64,000 nt of DNA. Source: Pseudo-nitzschia pungens (taxonomy: Eukaryota; Bacillariophyta; Bacillariophyceae; Bacillariales; Bacillariaceae). Below are positions 28,589 to 38,659 of this stretch, one piece after another (the first letter of the stretch is position 1; every line of letters begins with the position of its first letter). The notes under the pieces were generated by a model. The model had not been told where the DNA came from. It made no database searches and was given only the letters and a program-made list of their open reading frames with translations. Position numbers and translations under genes: made by a program. The stretch is from the NCBI GenBank assembly GCA_037355855.1, contig CM074759.1, forward strand, positions 5,084,001 to 5,148,000. The letters are read 5' to 3'.

Positions 28589-29572
28589 ATGATCCGAACC
28601 CTCGGCCAAGCCTCCTCCCCGTTCGTTCGCCACCACCAGCACCACGGACGCTCTCTCGTCAAAGGGGACGCATCGGTGGGGAGGTTCCGGTGGAATCGCA
28701 ATTTCGATCGGAATCGAAACTCCGATCGGAATCGGGACGGTGCCTCCGATTCGTTTTCTTCTCGGTTCGGCCGCCGCGCTTTCTCGTCGACGGCAGGGGC
28801 AGCGGCGAAATCGCCGGGCCGATCCGGATTTGTGTCGTGGTACTCCAAGCAGCTCGACGAGCGGCCGTGGACCACCAAGATGGTCTCGAGCGCCATCATT
28901 GCCGTCGCGGGGGACCTCATCGGACAGGCCCTCGAGAGCGGCCCCGGACGAACCGCGAGAGCGAACGTTGCGACGACGAAGGAGGACGATCTCGGCAAAA
29001 CCATCATCGGTAATACTACCGGCGCTGCCGCTAATAATAATAAGAATAAGAACAATCGCGACACCGATGATTCCTTCTTTGCCGCCGTGGACTGGCACCG
29101 AACGGGACGATTCTTTCTGACGGGCGCCTTTTGGGTGGCCCCCGTCACCCATGTGTGGTACGGTTTTCTCAGCACCAAGCTGCTCCCGGGCGCGACCGTC
29201 CCCAAGCGGATCCTCCAGCGCCTGGTGGTGGACCAGCTCGGGTTCGCCCCCCTCTTTTGCACGGCCTACATGGGCCTGCTGTGGCTCCTGGAGGGAAGCA
29301 AGGATCCCTCCGATGTCGCGTCGGATCTGGTCGAGGCCGTGCCGACGCTGGTGGCCTCCAACTGGAAGCTGTGGATCCCGGCGCAGGGACTCATGTTTGC
29401 GGTGGTGCCGCTGCCCTTTCAGGTCGTTTACTCGAATCTGGTGGGATTGGTATGGACCGTGTACATGAGCTACGCGTCGACGAAGCTGGCGACCGCGGAC
29501 AACGAAAACGAAAACAACAGCAATAACGACAACGACAACGACAACGACAACGTCCAGTCGGGCAGTGAATGA
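28589..29572 (+). CDS. Mpv17/PMP22 family membrane protein
   Basis: 327 aa, single exon, ATG at 28589. The family architecture is complete: WYSKQLDERPWTTKMVSSA with GDLIGQ (about residues 87-112), DWHRTGRFFLTGAFWVAPVTHVWY, KRILQRLVVDQLGFAP, then NWKLWIPAQGLMFAVVPLPF and VGLVWTVYMSY. Four hydrophobic segments are expected. Mpv17 proteins sit in the mitochondrial inner membrane, PMP22-type in peroxisomes, as channel-like proteins of uncertain cargo. The Arg/Asn-rich N-terminus (RFRWNRNFDRNRNSDRNRD) is compatible with a mitochondrial presequence. An Asn-rich insertion between the first two segments and an Asn/Asp-rich tail are lineage-type low-complexity additions. Confidence 0.87.
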   Translation: MIRTLGQASSPFVRHHQHHGRSLVKGDASVGRFRWNRNFDRNRNSDRNRDGASDSFSSRFGRRAFSSTAGAAAKSPGRSGFVSWYSKQLDERPWTTKMVSSAIIAVAGDLIGQALESGPGRTARANVATTKEDDLGKTIIGNTTGAAANNNKNKNNRDTDDSFFAAVDWHRTGRFFLTGAFWVAPVTHVWYGFLSTKLLPGATVPKRILQRLVVDQLGFAPLFCTAYMGLLWLLEGSKDPSDVASDLVEAVPTLVASNWKLWIPAQGLMFAVVPLPFQVVYSNLVGLVWTVYMSYASTKLATADNENENNSNNDNDNDNDNVQSGSE

Positions 29573-30250
29573 ATCCAATCCGTCCAATCCAATCCAAAAC
29601 AAATCAAAGGTCAAGACCGTGCGTACTGCGAATCATCATTGGAAATCAAATCTCGTGAGAGCGACACACGGGAGAACCATTCCCACCTTTCTTCATTCAT
29701 TCAATCATTCATTCCAAACGACTCCGGATTATGACGGACCAAACGGAAGGAACCCAGCATGCATTGCGCAAAAGACGTCGATTGTCGATTCACTAGGGAT
29801 ACTATAGTAGAATGTCATATGCCCTTCCGGCCAGCGTTCAATACTGCCAATGCCAATGCCAATCGATCGGCACATTGCGAAACCATCTCGGAAGCAATAA
29901 CGGAATCCAGTCGCGGGGAACAATCCCTCCAAGGGATAGCTGCTATGTGCTGTAATGCGGTACAGAGAAAGTATAGTAACGAGGATAATGATACCGTAGT
30001 AGAATACTGTGCTGCATTCTTGTAACACTCAAAACTATCGAATATTCTACATCAACTATTGTGGCAACGTGCAAACCCATTCCATCCCCGATGTTTCTCT
30101 CCCACTGAGCATGGTCATTTCCTTTCGGTTATTATCTTTTTTTTTTTCATTGTGGTCCATCCACTTTGGGTCTTGAAATGTCAGCAGACGAGACGGTGGT
30201 TCGTTCGCTCGATCGCCTAGTCCTCCTTGCTCACTCACTCGCTCACTCAC
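29573..30250. other. convergent intergenic spacer
   Basis: No gene. TCCAATCCGTCCAATCCAATCC pentamers at 29575-29597, ATTCATTC repeats at 29690-29715, TGCCAA repeats at 29848-29862, and CTCACTCACTCG repeats at 30228-30250. Confidence 0.5.
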
Positions 30251-32694
30251 TTACTTTGCTTGCTCGACGTCCGAGATGCAATAATCTGCCAGGGCCTTGT
30301 GGAGGCGGCTGTCGTTCAGGATCTCACGGTGCGGCGCGCCCTCCAGCTCCTCCACGGTAACCCGGCAGTCCTTGCCGTGCCACTTCTTGACGCGCGCCAT
30401 GCTCCAGTACGGGACCGTTCCGTCGCCGGACCGATGGACGTTGCCCGACGCCACCTGCTTGGCTTTGGGGGTCTCCAAGATCACGCCGTTGGAGATGGTG
30501 TAACCGCGGTACTTCTTGGGAAGCTTGGCGGCCCTATCCGGAACGTAGCGGCTCTGCAACACGCCGGTCGACTGGCAGGTATCGGCACGCGTGTACACGC
30601 AGCCGACCTCCGTCGGGAGGTTGATCCCGTAGATGGCGTGGACCCGGCGGACGGGGGGGGCATCGAAGGACGCCAGGTATCGGGGCTGGTACGGATCCCC
30701 GTCGTAAACATCCTTGATGAATCCCAACGTGCTTTCCAGGCCCTCCCGCACGCAAACGTCGTAGCCGGAAAATCCCTGGTATTTCTGGTTGCCGTTGCGG
30801 GCTCTGTCCGTCATGATCGGGAGCACCTTGGCGTCCTCGCTGGGCTCGCAAATCTCGGAGCATATCCGATGAGAGGACTTGGTGGAAGAGTGAGTCATCC
30901 ACTCGAGCTTGACGTACAGGTCGGCTTTCCGGGCGGACTTTGTTTTGGCACGCAAGCAGCCCTCGAATTGGCCGAAGTCGTCCATGTGGTACAGAGGGAC
31001 CTTGACGACAACGGGCTTGCGGCGTTTAAACACCGATTCCGGGATTTTGATGCGCTCGGAAAAAGCCAGCGTGGTATTTCCACCCGCCGAACCAGATATC
31101 TTGTCCGCCGCTTTTGCGGCGCTCCCGAGGAGGATTTCGCAGAGCACATACTCGAGAAACCTGTAGACGACCATGCACGGGATGCAAATGCAGCACAAGC
31201 AATACACTATGTTGCACTTGAAACTTTCTTTTTCCTTCTTGGCGGAGGCGATCCCTGGCTCCTGCAACAAAAACTGAAGCGTCTCGGTGCCAAAGGGTTT
31301 TGGCGCCGTCGCTAACTCAACGATGGCGTCGGAAAATTCGACGGTGTTTGCGCCGAGGTCTTTCGAAATCTTGCGAAAGGGTGTGCGGATGCTGCGCTCG
31401 GAGGAGGAGGCGGCCGCCAAGGGACCGTCGAAATCCTTCGCAACCACCATGATCTGGTACCGTTTGGGTCGGCTCATTCCCGTCCGTTTGCGGACCAAAT
31501 CATCCGCGTCCAGTGCGTGGAGAAAGGAGATCTTCAAAACACCGTGGGGGGAGATGTAATTCGCGGCGGGAACACCCTCCGGCAGGAACGAAGGCATCAA
31601 CCAGGGATTAACACCCATATTGCGGCCCATGGCGAGTGCTTCCTCGTCGCTCAAGAATGTTTCGAGGCCCATTTTGTCGCCGGCGATGAGACCACGCATG
31701 GCCTTGGGCGCACCAACTGCCCGTCATAAGTAACAGCAAGCAAAAAGCCAGAGTTAGAGAAAATAAACGAAACAAAACGAAACGAATGGAAACAAAACGA
31801 AGGGAGGTTTCCACGAATACTTACGATGAGGACCTCCAATTGGCTGTTTTGATGATAGTGGTTAGGGAGGAGCGAATCGAGCGTCAAAATGTGAGTCACA
31901 ATGGTGTACCATCTGATGCTATTCATTACCATTACCACAACTGATTTTCCGGGAATACATACAATGTAGGTGTGAATATACTTATCGAGCCATTTTTGGC
32001 CCCTAGTATTTAATGCAAAGTTGAGGAGGTAGTGAGCGGCCTTGCAACCCAGCGAGTGACCGAGAATCACCACCGGCGTCGAATCGTTGTTTCTGTACAT
32101 TTCTTCGGCGTAATCCAGGGTCCGAGTAAAATATTGGTCGCGTGATTCCATCGTCATAGGTGCCAATCGCCAGTCATACGGAGACGCCATGAGATTGATC
32201 TTTCCGTCCTCTGCGTTGTATCCCTCCTTCTTCAGCGCGTCGATGACGGGTCCAAAAACATAAGACAAGTGACTGGTGATGGCACCGGGTGTGAGGTAGT
32301 CCACTCCCGCCAAACCCTTGATGGGTCGGACTTTGATGCCCGGTCGATCGGACTGCAAGTCGGGAGCCAGCATCAGGTGCTCGAGCCATGCACTCTTGTA
32401 ACTGTACTGTCGGTATTCTTCCTCGTCGCCCTGGCCATCATCGTCCTTCTTGTCTCTCTTTTGCGACGATCCGAAATACATGGAAGAAATTCCAAGGGAT
32501 GAGAGATTGAGCCAGATTCGCTCGTTTTCCCATTCTGGTTTGGTTTTGGATTCCTTGATTTCCAATCCGCTGCTCATCAGACCCGGAACGATGAGAATGG
32601 GCAAAAATTTCCTGTTGCGGGCGTTTCGTTCGCTGGCATTCAGTCTTTTCTTTTTGGATCCGCCCGTCAGGGACGACGAAAGTTTAGAGGCCAT
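30251..32694 (-). CDS. LCAT-like acyltransferase/lipase, three exons with a 19-nt micro-exon
   Basis: Exons 32694-31963, 31843-31825 and 31716-30251; introns of 119 and 108 bp (GTATGT...CAG, GTAAGT...CAG); 738 aa. The joined reading HTYIPIGGPHLGAPKAMRGL matches LCAT/PDAT proteins. Alpha/beta-hydrolase triad: S214 in GHSLG, D682 in SGDGTVPYW, H713 in GAPHREIL. The family transfers an acyl group between phospholipid and an acceptor (sterol or diacylglycerol). A Cys-rich hydrophobic stretch (CNIVYCLCCICIPCMVVYRF) lies inside exon 3, with a charged insertion around it; it may be a membrane or palmitoylation segment and is not typical of LCAT. No N-terminal signal peptide is evident. Confidence 0.87.
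31825..31843 (-). other. 19-nt micro-exon of LCAT-like gene
   Basis: Flanked by AACAG acceptor and GTAAGT donor. It supplies PIGGPH plus the first base of the following Leu. Without it the conserved IGGPHLGAPKA block is broken and the frame shifts (19 is not a multiple of 3). Confidence 0.8.
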
Positions 32695-33083
32695 GGTACA
32701 AGACGATTTCTCGAGGCAGAAAACAAATCTGACTTCGGAATATGACTTCAGAATAGTATTGTACTCGTGCCGGTATTATTATCGAAACTCATGCACTCAC
32801 AGGTAATCTTACCAGCCGGTATCTTTCGTTAGAAAAAAGAAAGATCCCTAGTACACGTACAAGTAAGTACCAGTACTCGTTCCTAGTAGTGACTAACGTT
32901 ACTTCGTATTCAATTCAAAAACGCAACCAAGTTCTGTGTACAAAATTCCGACGTAAACCTTAGTACCGGTTCGTGTTTTAATACTGTTAACAACACTTCT
33001 AACTTAGGGCAAGGCAAGTGCGAAAGTAAGCCTTACGACAAGATCTGAAAACAATAACAATAATTGTCGAATACTACAGAATT

Positions 33084-33148
33084 CCCATCAGCTGTCCTTT
33101 CAGTAGAAATTAGTAGTCGGGGACGTAGAACCGGGGACAGCTGATAAG
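33084..33148. repeat. ~70-bp foldback repeat, copy 2
   Basis: Same arms (CATCAGCTGTCC / GGGGACAGCTGATAAG) and same loop words (GTAGAAATTAGTAGT, GTAGAACC) as 17361-17431, with a shorter left arm. Flanked by AATT on both sides, a possible 4-bp duplication that is also palindromic. Confidence 0.7.
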
Positions 33149-34190
33149 AATTTTGTAGTACGATACGTAAGTAGTAATATCAATAAAGTCCAAAATAATC
33201 GAACCATAAATACGCAAGGTACATTTAAGGTTTAAAGATAAAAAGGTTCCTTTTCAATTTAGCATTGGATATGTATCGCTTTCGAATCAGCATCGATCAT
33301 TGTACGTACGTTACCGTACGGCATGTGTTTATTTATCAATAGTATTAGTATTTCTTCTGACTATTGCAATTGGATTTTCTGTACCGTATTACGAAGTTTT
33401 TGAGAAAAACTGTATTGATTTTCAATTAAGGGTCTGACGATTTCTAAAGTGTTCGAGAAGGTGTGGAAGCAGATTTTCCAAAACAAGGGGATCGACCGAA
33501 AAAGGAAGTAGTATCCTAGCACTGCAATCGTTTTAAGCCTGTGGAGTGAGTCTAGATACTGGTACGTACAGAACATTGGGAATCGTGCGTTGGTGCGCTC
33601 AGAATTACGTCTTACTTCCGATTTTCATTCGGAGCAAAACGCTATTTTGTTGGTTGTTCTGAAGAACACAACATTATTTTGTTGCTTGCCTTAATTGAAC
33701 GGTTACACACAAATAGAAATGAACCAGTGGTCTCATTCTTATTTGTTTTGTCTCAGATAGGGTAATAAATAAACTTATACAGCAGTTTCGAATAATTCTC
33801 GAAGATATCGTGTCTTTGGAAGTAGCACCACGTGCTCTCTGACACCCTTGTTCCTTCAACAAGCTGATTCTTCTCACGATTCTGCACCGTAGTGTTCTCG
33901 AATGTGCAACATCAACCAAAAAAGTGATAAAGGCGCGAGCGAGTTTGAAGGAACCGTCACGAACCTTCATGGCACAGAGACTGCCACGTGGAGAATGCGC
34001 CATCACCACAAAGGAAGGCAGGACGCCAGAAACCTAAAACCAAAGGCGACTCGCATACGTTACTATCCAGACTTTGGAACGGACTTACCGGTACGGTTGG
34101 GAGAAAGGAAACTTAGGATGTTATAGGTCTTGTGAAGCACACGCATGACTGAATGTTGGTTTCTGTCGTGAGTGGAACGCAACACGCAAC

Positions 34191-34218
34191 CACACACACA
34201 CACACACACACACACACA
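34191..34218. repeat. (CA)14 microsatellite
   Basis: Uninterrupted CA dinucleotide run. Confidence 0.95.
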
Positions 34219-34451
34219 AGTAGTTAGCCTCGTCGAACCGATTTGGATCGAATACTCGTATTATATTGTCTACATCATTTTTTTTTATACAGATCTGAAT
34301 GCGCGGCAGTGGTGCAAGACTTTGTGGAATAGACAATGGTGTGTTTACGTGCTAAAAGAATGCTTCCCTCGATTCTATTCGTTCGTAGCGTCTGTTGCTT
34401 TCGCAAAGCCTTTGTCCGCATTCGGTTCCGTTCCCACTATGGAATTTAGCA

Positions 34452-36017
34452 CTAGGCTCTCCGCTGGTGCGTTATGGATACCAGAACGGGTCCATCCCGC
34501 TGCGCCAGTGTCGCGCGCTCAAAGTCCAGCACCGGTAGGGTCTCGGGCAGCTCCACGTCGTACTCGGTCAGCAACAGGGCAACGGTTACCTGGAGCTTGA
34601 TCATGGCCAGCACCCGGCCTGGGCATTTGTGCGTCCCGTTCGAAAATGTGGTAAACTTGAAGTCGTCGTTGTAGGATTCCTCCGGATGCCGATCAAAGCT
34701 CGCGTCAAACGAGGCCGCGTCCCCGCCCCACAATGTCGCATCCAGGCTGGACGTAATGTGGGCGAATCCCACCGTGGCGCCCTCCGGAATCCGGTAGCAA
34801 GTGTCGTCGCCGGCGATGCGAACCTCCACGTCGCTCTGCGCCGTGCGGACGGCACCGATCGAGTGTGCCGTCAGCCGCAGGCTCTCGAGGCACGCGCGGC
34901 GGAGGGTCGGAAGCGAGGACCGGAACCGTGACCACGTGAAGGGAGTCGCGTCGTTCTTTCTGCCACCACCGTCCGTCCCGAGCAGTTCCTTGGCCTCGAC
35001 GCGGCACCGTCCCATGGCGTCGTCCGAGGCGTGTTCCCGCAGCAGCAAGTAGGTCTGGGCCGCTCCGATGGCGGGATTCTTGTGCGCGGCAAAGAGCAGC
35101 CCCACCACAAACTCAGCAATATCGGGAATTGGAATCCCTTGGTTCAGCAACTCCCGCAACCAAAACCCAATGTTGCCCTCCGTGTCGCTCGGTTCATCGT
35201 TCTCCTTCAGAATGTGGTCGAGGCGGTGCTGGATGGTCCGTTGCATCGCTTCGCGCTTTCTCTGCAGCGGCCACAACATGGTCGGGAGGGAAAGCCACCT
35301 CGGAAAGACCGCGGCCTTCGCGGTGACGTCTTCCAGCGTGTCCTGAAAGTCCATGAACTCTTTCAAAAAGTCGTAGGTCGTCCAGTCCTTCAAGAAGGCT
35401 CGCCCGATGTACATCTCGACGGCGGAACGCAGCATGACCCTGCGGACGAGGTGCAAAAAGTCGACCGTGCCGTTGCTGCTCTCGTCCGCTTCCACTTCCA
35501 TGGCGCTCCGAATCGCCGTCTGCCAGTCCGCAAGCTGCTGGTCGGCGGGGCTCTGGTCGCCCGAGTCAGCCTTCCAGATGGCCTTGACGATCCCCTTGTG
35601 GATCTGCGTTCCCTCGTAGACGTTCTTGGCGCCGAGAGTCTGCTCGAATCCAATCTCGGCCACCGCCTTTCGCGACGACAGCACCGAGTCGGGGAGCATC
35701 GCCAGCTGGCGCTGTTCCTCCGGGCCGCAGATGAGGATCATCTGCCGACCCGCCAGGTTCAGCCGAAAGACCGGACCGCAGGCCTCGCGGGTTCGGACCA
35801 GGAATCCCGATGGATCCCGGCGATAGGCCAGCGCGTGGCCAAGGAGCGGGAGGCCACCCGGAGCCCAGGGAATCCCCGGGGTTCCTTCCCCATCGGTCTT
35901 GTTTGGCGATGATTTTCGACCCGCGAACCAGCACCAGTATGCAACGGTAAGGCCCAAGACCACGACGGTGGTCGTCGTCCAAGCGGTTTCACTCCCTCCG
36001 ACAATGCTGTTGATCAT
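34452..36017 (-). CDS. cytochrome P450
   Basis: 521 aa, single exon. ATG at 36017 is preferred to the TTG 33 nt upstream. An N-terminal anchor (about residues 11-32, TTTTVVVLGLTVAYWCWF) and a Pro-rich hinge (GIPWAPGGLPLLGH) place it on the ER. Helix K ExxR is ESLR (about 376-379). The heme loop is FSNGTHKCPGR (about 457-467) with the cysteine thiolate ligand near 464. Helix I reads LLFAAHKNPA (about 304-313) instead of the usual A/G-G-x-D/E-T, with no acid-alcohol pair; CYP51-type enzymes have His in this region, so a sterol- or CYP51-clan relation is possible but unproven. The substrate is unknown. A P450 reductase partner is expected but not encoded here. Confidence 0.88.
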   Translation of the reverse strand: MINSIVGGSETAWTTTTVVVLGLTVAYWCWFAGRKSSPNKTDGEGTPGIPWAPGGLPLLGHALAYRRDPSGFLVRTREACGPVFRLNLAGRQMILICGPEEQRQLAMLPDSVLSSRKAVAEIGFEQTLGAKNVYEGTQIHKGIVKAIWKADSGDQSPADQQLADWQTAIRSAMEVEADESSNGTVDFLHLVRRVMLRSAVEMYIGRAFLKDWTTYDFLKEFMDFQDTLEDVTAKAAVFPRWLSLPTMLWPLQRKREAMQRTIQHRLDHILKENDEPSDTEGNIGFWLRELLNQGIPIPDIAEFVVGLLFAAHKNPAIGAAQTYLLLREHASDDAMGRCRVEAKELLGTDGGGRKNDATPFTWSRFRSSLPTLRRACLESLRLTAHSIGAVRTAQSDVEVRIAGDDTCYRIPEGATVGFAHITSSLDATLWGGDAASFDASFDRHPEESYNDDFKFTTFSNGTHKCPGRVLAMIKLQVTVALLLTEYDVELPETLPVLDFERATLAQRDGPVLVSITHQRRA

Positions 36018-36824
36018 TGTTTCCCACAGCAATGCGTTTTCGTGCGACAAAACGTGAGTTATGGTACTCCGTCTTTCTTCTTGTTTGGTTGCGTTGGGTG
36101 GTTTCTCTATTCTTATCTATGCCGATGAAGCCACTTGACTTTGTGACGATGACTTCGCTGGAAGCCTGAGGCTTGAGGTTGGATCATCGCGAACGCATTT
36201 TGATTTTGATTCGTTTCTCAGAATTTTGCTGACCGAAAATATTTTTTTACTGCAGTAAGGTTAACCTTACCAATGACCCGTAGCGCCTATTAATTTTAAA
36301 ATGTGAACTCGCACTCTTCGCTATCCTTAAAATTTCCGACAATACTCGATATGATGTTACTTTACGGTACGTCGTACAGTTACTACTCGTACCGGTACGT
36401 GGATGTTAGTTTTCGTATCGTCCAACGATGCCGTGATCTTACGGTAACCTTACAGATCTAAAATTCGCAAGAATTTCCGAAAACATGGTTTTATTCTTAT
36501 TTTACTGTATTTTTTTCTCTTTTCCTTAATTTTTGTCATACACAACAAATAAATTTGAAATTTGGTTGCCCTTTGTAGGAAGTTGAAGAATCGATTCGAC
36601 CTATTTTGGTCTCTACTAGGCCTGATGTAGCGAGAGGAATCGTTGATGGTGTCATTCCCATCCCAAAAATGTAATTTGATCATTGTATTGATGACCTAGT
36701 CGGATCTGATCTGATTCGATTTCATTTCATTTCATTTCATTCAATTTGATGAGTCACTCTTATTTCCATTGCCCCCACGAAATAAGAAATGGACGGTCCC
36801 AAAACATTGCCCACAGAACTTGGT
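36018..36824. other. gene-free spacer
   Basis: No gene. Contains GTAAGGTTAACCTTACC near 36255-36271 (palindromic), a (TTTCA)n run at about 36719-36741, and CGTACCGGTACG-type words. Confidence 0.5.
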
Positions 36825-38216
36825 TTAAAAGTCTTCGTCCATGCTGAAGCAGTGGTTGTCATCGGACGAACCGCCAACACCGCTCTTGGCGTATTCCCCG
36901 ACACGCTTCTCGAAAAAGTTGGTCTTTCCCTGGAGCGAAATCATTTCCATCCACTCAAATGGGTTCGGGGTGTTGTAATGCTTGGAGGCACCAAGTGCAA
37001 CCAGCAAGCGGTCGGCACAGAATTCAATGTATTGTTGCATGAGGCCAGAGTTCATTCCGATGAGCTCGACCGGCAGGGCATCGCGGACGAATTCCTTTTC
37101 AATGTCGACGGCGTTCGTAACGATTTCGACGATGCGCTCGGGAGAGAGCTTGTTGACAAGTTTGTTGTACAGCATGCAGGCAAAGTCGCAGTGGAGACCC
37201 TCGTCGCGGGAGATGAGTTCGTTGGAAAAGGCAAGCCCGGGCATCAATCCGCGCTTCTTTAGCCAGAAGATAGCGCAGAAACTTCCCGAGAAGAAAATTC
37301 CTTCCACCACGCAGAACGCGACACATCGCTCGGCGAAACTGGCCATGTTGGAGTCGCACCACTGGAGTGCCCACTGGGCTTTCTTTTGCACGCACGGGAC
37401 GGTATCGATGGCGTGCAAGAGACGCATCTTCTCGTCGTTGTCCTTGATGTATGTGTCGATCAACAAGGAATAAGTTTCGGAGTGAATGTTTTCCACGGCA
37501 ATCTGGAAACCGTAAAAGCATCGTCCCTCTGGCGACTGGAGTTCTGTCATGAAGTTTTGCGCCAGGTTCTCGTTGACGATTCCGTCAGAGGCGGCAAAGA
37601 AGGCCAGGATGTGGCTAATGAAGTGACGCTCGTTATCGGAGAGCTTGACCCAATCGGCCATGTCGGCTCCGAGGTCAATTTCTTCAGCAGTCCAGAAAGA
37701 AGCTTCGGCCTTCTTGTACATTTCCCACAACTAGGAAAAGATTGGTTTTTGTGCATCGAGATGAGACAACGGAAAATTTCGATCAGTGGGATTGATGTGA
37801 CGCCGCACGACGGTGCTCCCTCATAAAACGAACGAAAGAGATATGGGCTAATTTTATACGGGATCACTGCAATCTCAAACGAAACTTACGTCGTTGTCGC
37901 GGATAGGGAAGATCACGAAACGGTGAGGATTCTCAACGAGAAGAGGTTCGGGTGCGAGTTCACCACGTTCTTCTCTTAGCTTGTGGTCCGTCTTGGTGAT
38001 CGTGTTCACGTCGGAGGCACTGTCCGGAGTAGAAGGGGATGGGGCAGCGGGAAAGGAATCCGAGGAGCAGGTCTCGTCATCCGAAGCCGGCGAGGAGCTC
38101 GAGTCTCGGTCTTTGGTGGGTGTCACGAAAACGGGGGCGGGCTTTTCCGACACAGCAGCGTCTTCGGTGGACAAAGTGCTGAATTGTTGTTCGAGAGTTG
38201 TGGTAGGGACAGGCAT
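36825..38216 (-). CDS. RNR2: ribonucleotide reductase small subunit R2, two exons
   Basis: Exon 1 is 38216-37890, intron 37889-37731 (GTAAGT...TAG, 159 bp), exon 2 37730-36825; 410 aa. The join reads [19 protein letters not shown]. This is a class Ia di-iron R2. Spacing matches mouse R2: iron ligands D158, E189, H192, E252, E286 and H289, and radical Tyr196 (in IHSETYSLL). The C-terminal SMDEDF resembles the R1-docking tail. It generates the tyrosyl radical that R1 uses to make dNTPs in the cytosol. The first ~75 residues are a Ser/Thr/Pro/Asp-rich extension that may be regulatory. All key residues are present. Confidence 0.96.
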
Positions 38217-38396
38217 GGTATAGCAGATATGTTGTGTCGTGAAGTGGTTTGAGAGGTGGGTAAGTGGGTGCGTAAGTGATGACGATGGATGTTTGATTTG
38301 AATTGAGGTGGATGGGCATTTTATGGTTGCTGTTGGTGCTGTCGTTGTGAAACTTGATGCCAGAGAGGTGGTAGAAAGAAGAGTTTTTTCTTCGCG

Positions 38397-38402
38397 ACGC
38401 GT
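38397..38402. promoter_or_regulatory. MCB-like ACGCGT box upstream of R2
   Basis: ACGCGT inside CGCGACGCGTCG, about 180 bp upstream of the R2 ATG. MCB boxes drive S-phase genes, including ribonucleotide reductase, in yeasts. Two E2F-like words, TTCGCGCC (minus, 38576-38569) and TTTCGCGGG (38661-38669), lie 350-450 bp upstream. Motif matches only; function in diatoms is inference. Confidence 0.25.
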
Positions 38403-38659
38403 CGTTGTACAACGCGAAGCCGTAGGGACGAGTACGAGTAAGTTACTTGTACATTGTACGAGTGCTTGTACCAAGGAGCATCGGTGAGAGAAAGAGGATC
38501 GAGGCAAGCGCGCGAGTCGGCAAACGAACAAGACTTCATGAATTTCTTCGAACATCACGAAAAGAAATGGCGCGAATGTCCGCAGTACAAATTGTACGGA
38601 ACATCATATCGTACAGGCAGACACCACGTCAAAATGAAAGAAAGGACGAAAACTAGTCC

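Larger units (their letters stand above)
32695..34451. other. gene-free spacer
   Basis: About 1.75 kb with no supportable gene. It holds the second foldback repeat (33084-33148), a (CA)14 run (34191-34218) and the usual AAGGTTT/CCTTACGAC words. Short open frames (e.g. 34172-34600) lack domains. Confidence 0.55.

Noticed and set aside
30227..31315. 362-aa plus-strand frame opposite the acyltransferase
   Set aside because: Shadow frame; the minus strand carries the full catalytic triad and splice structure.
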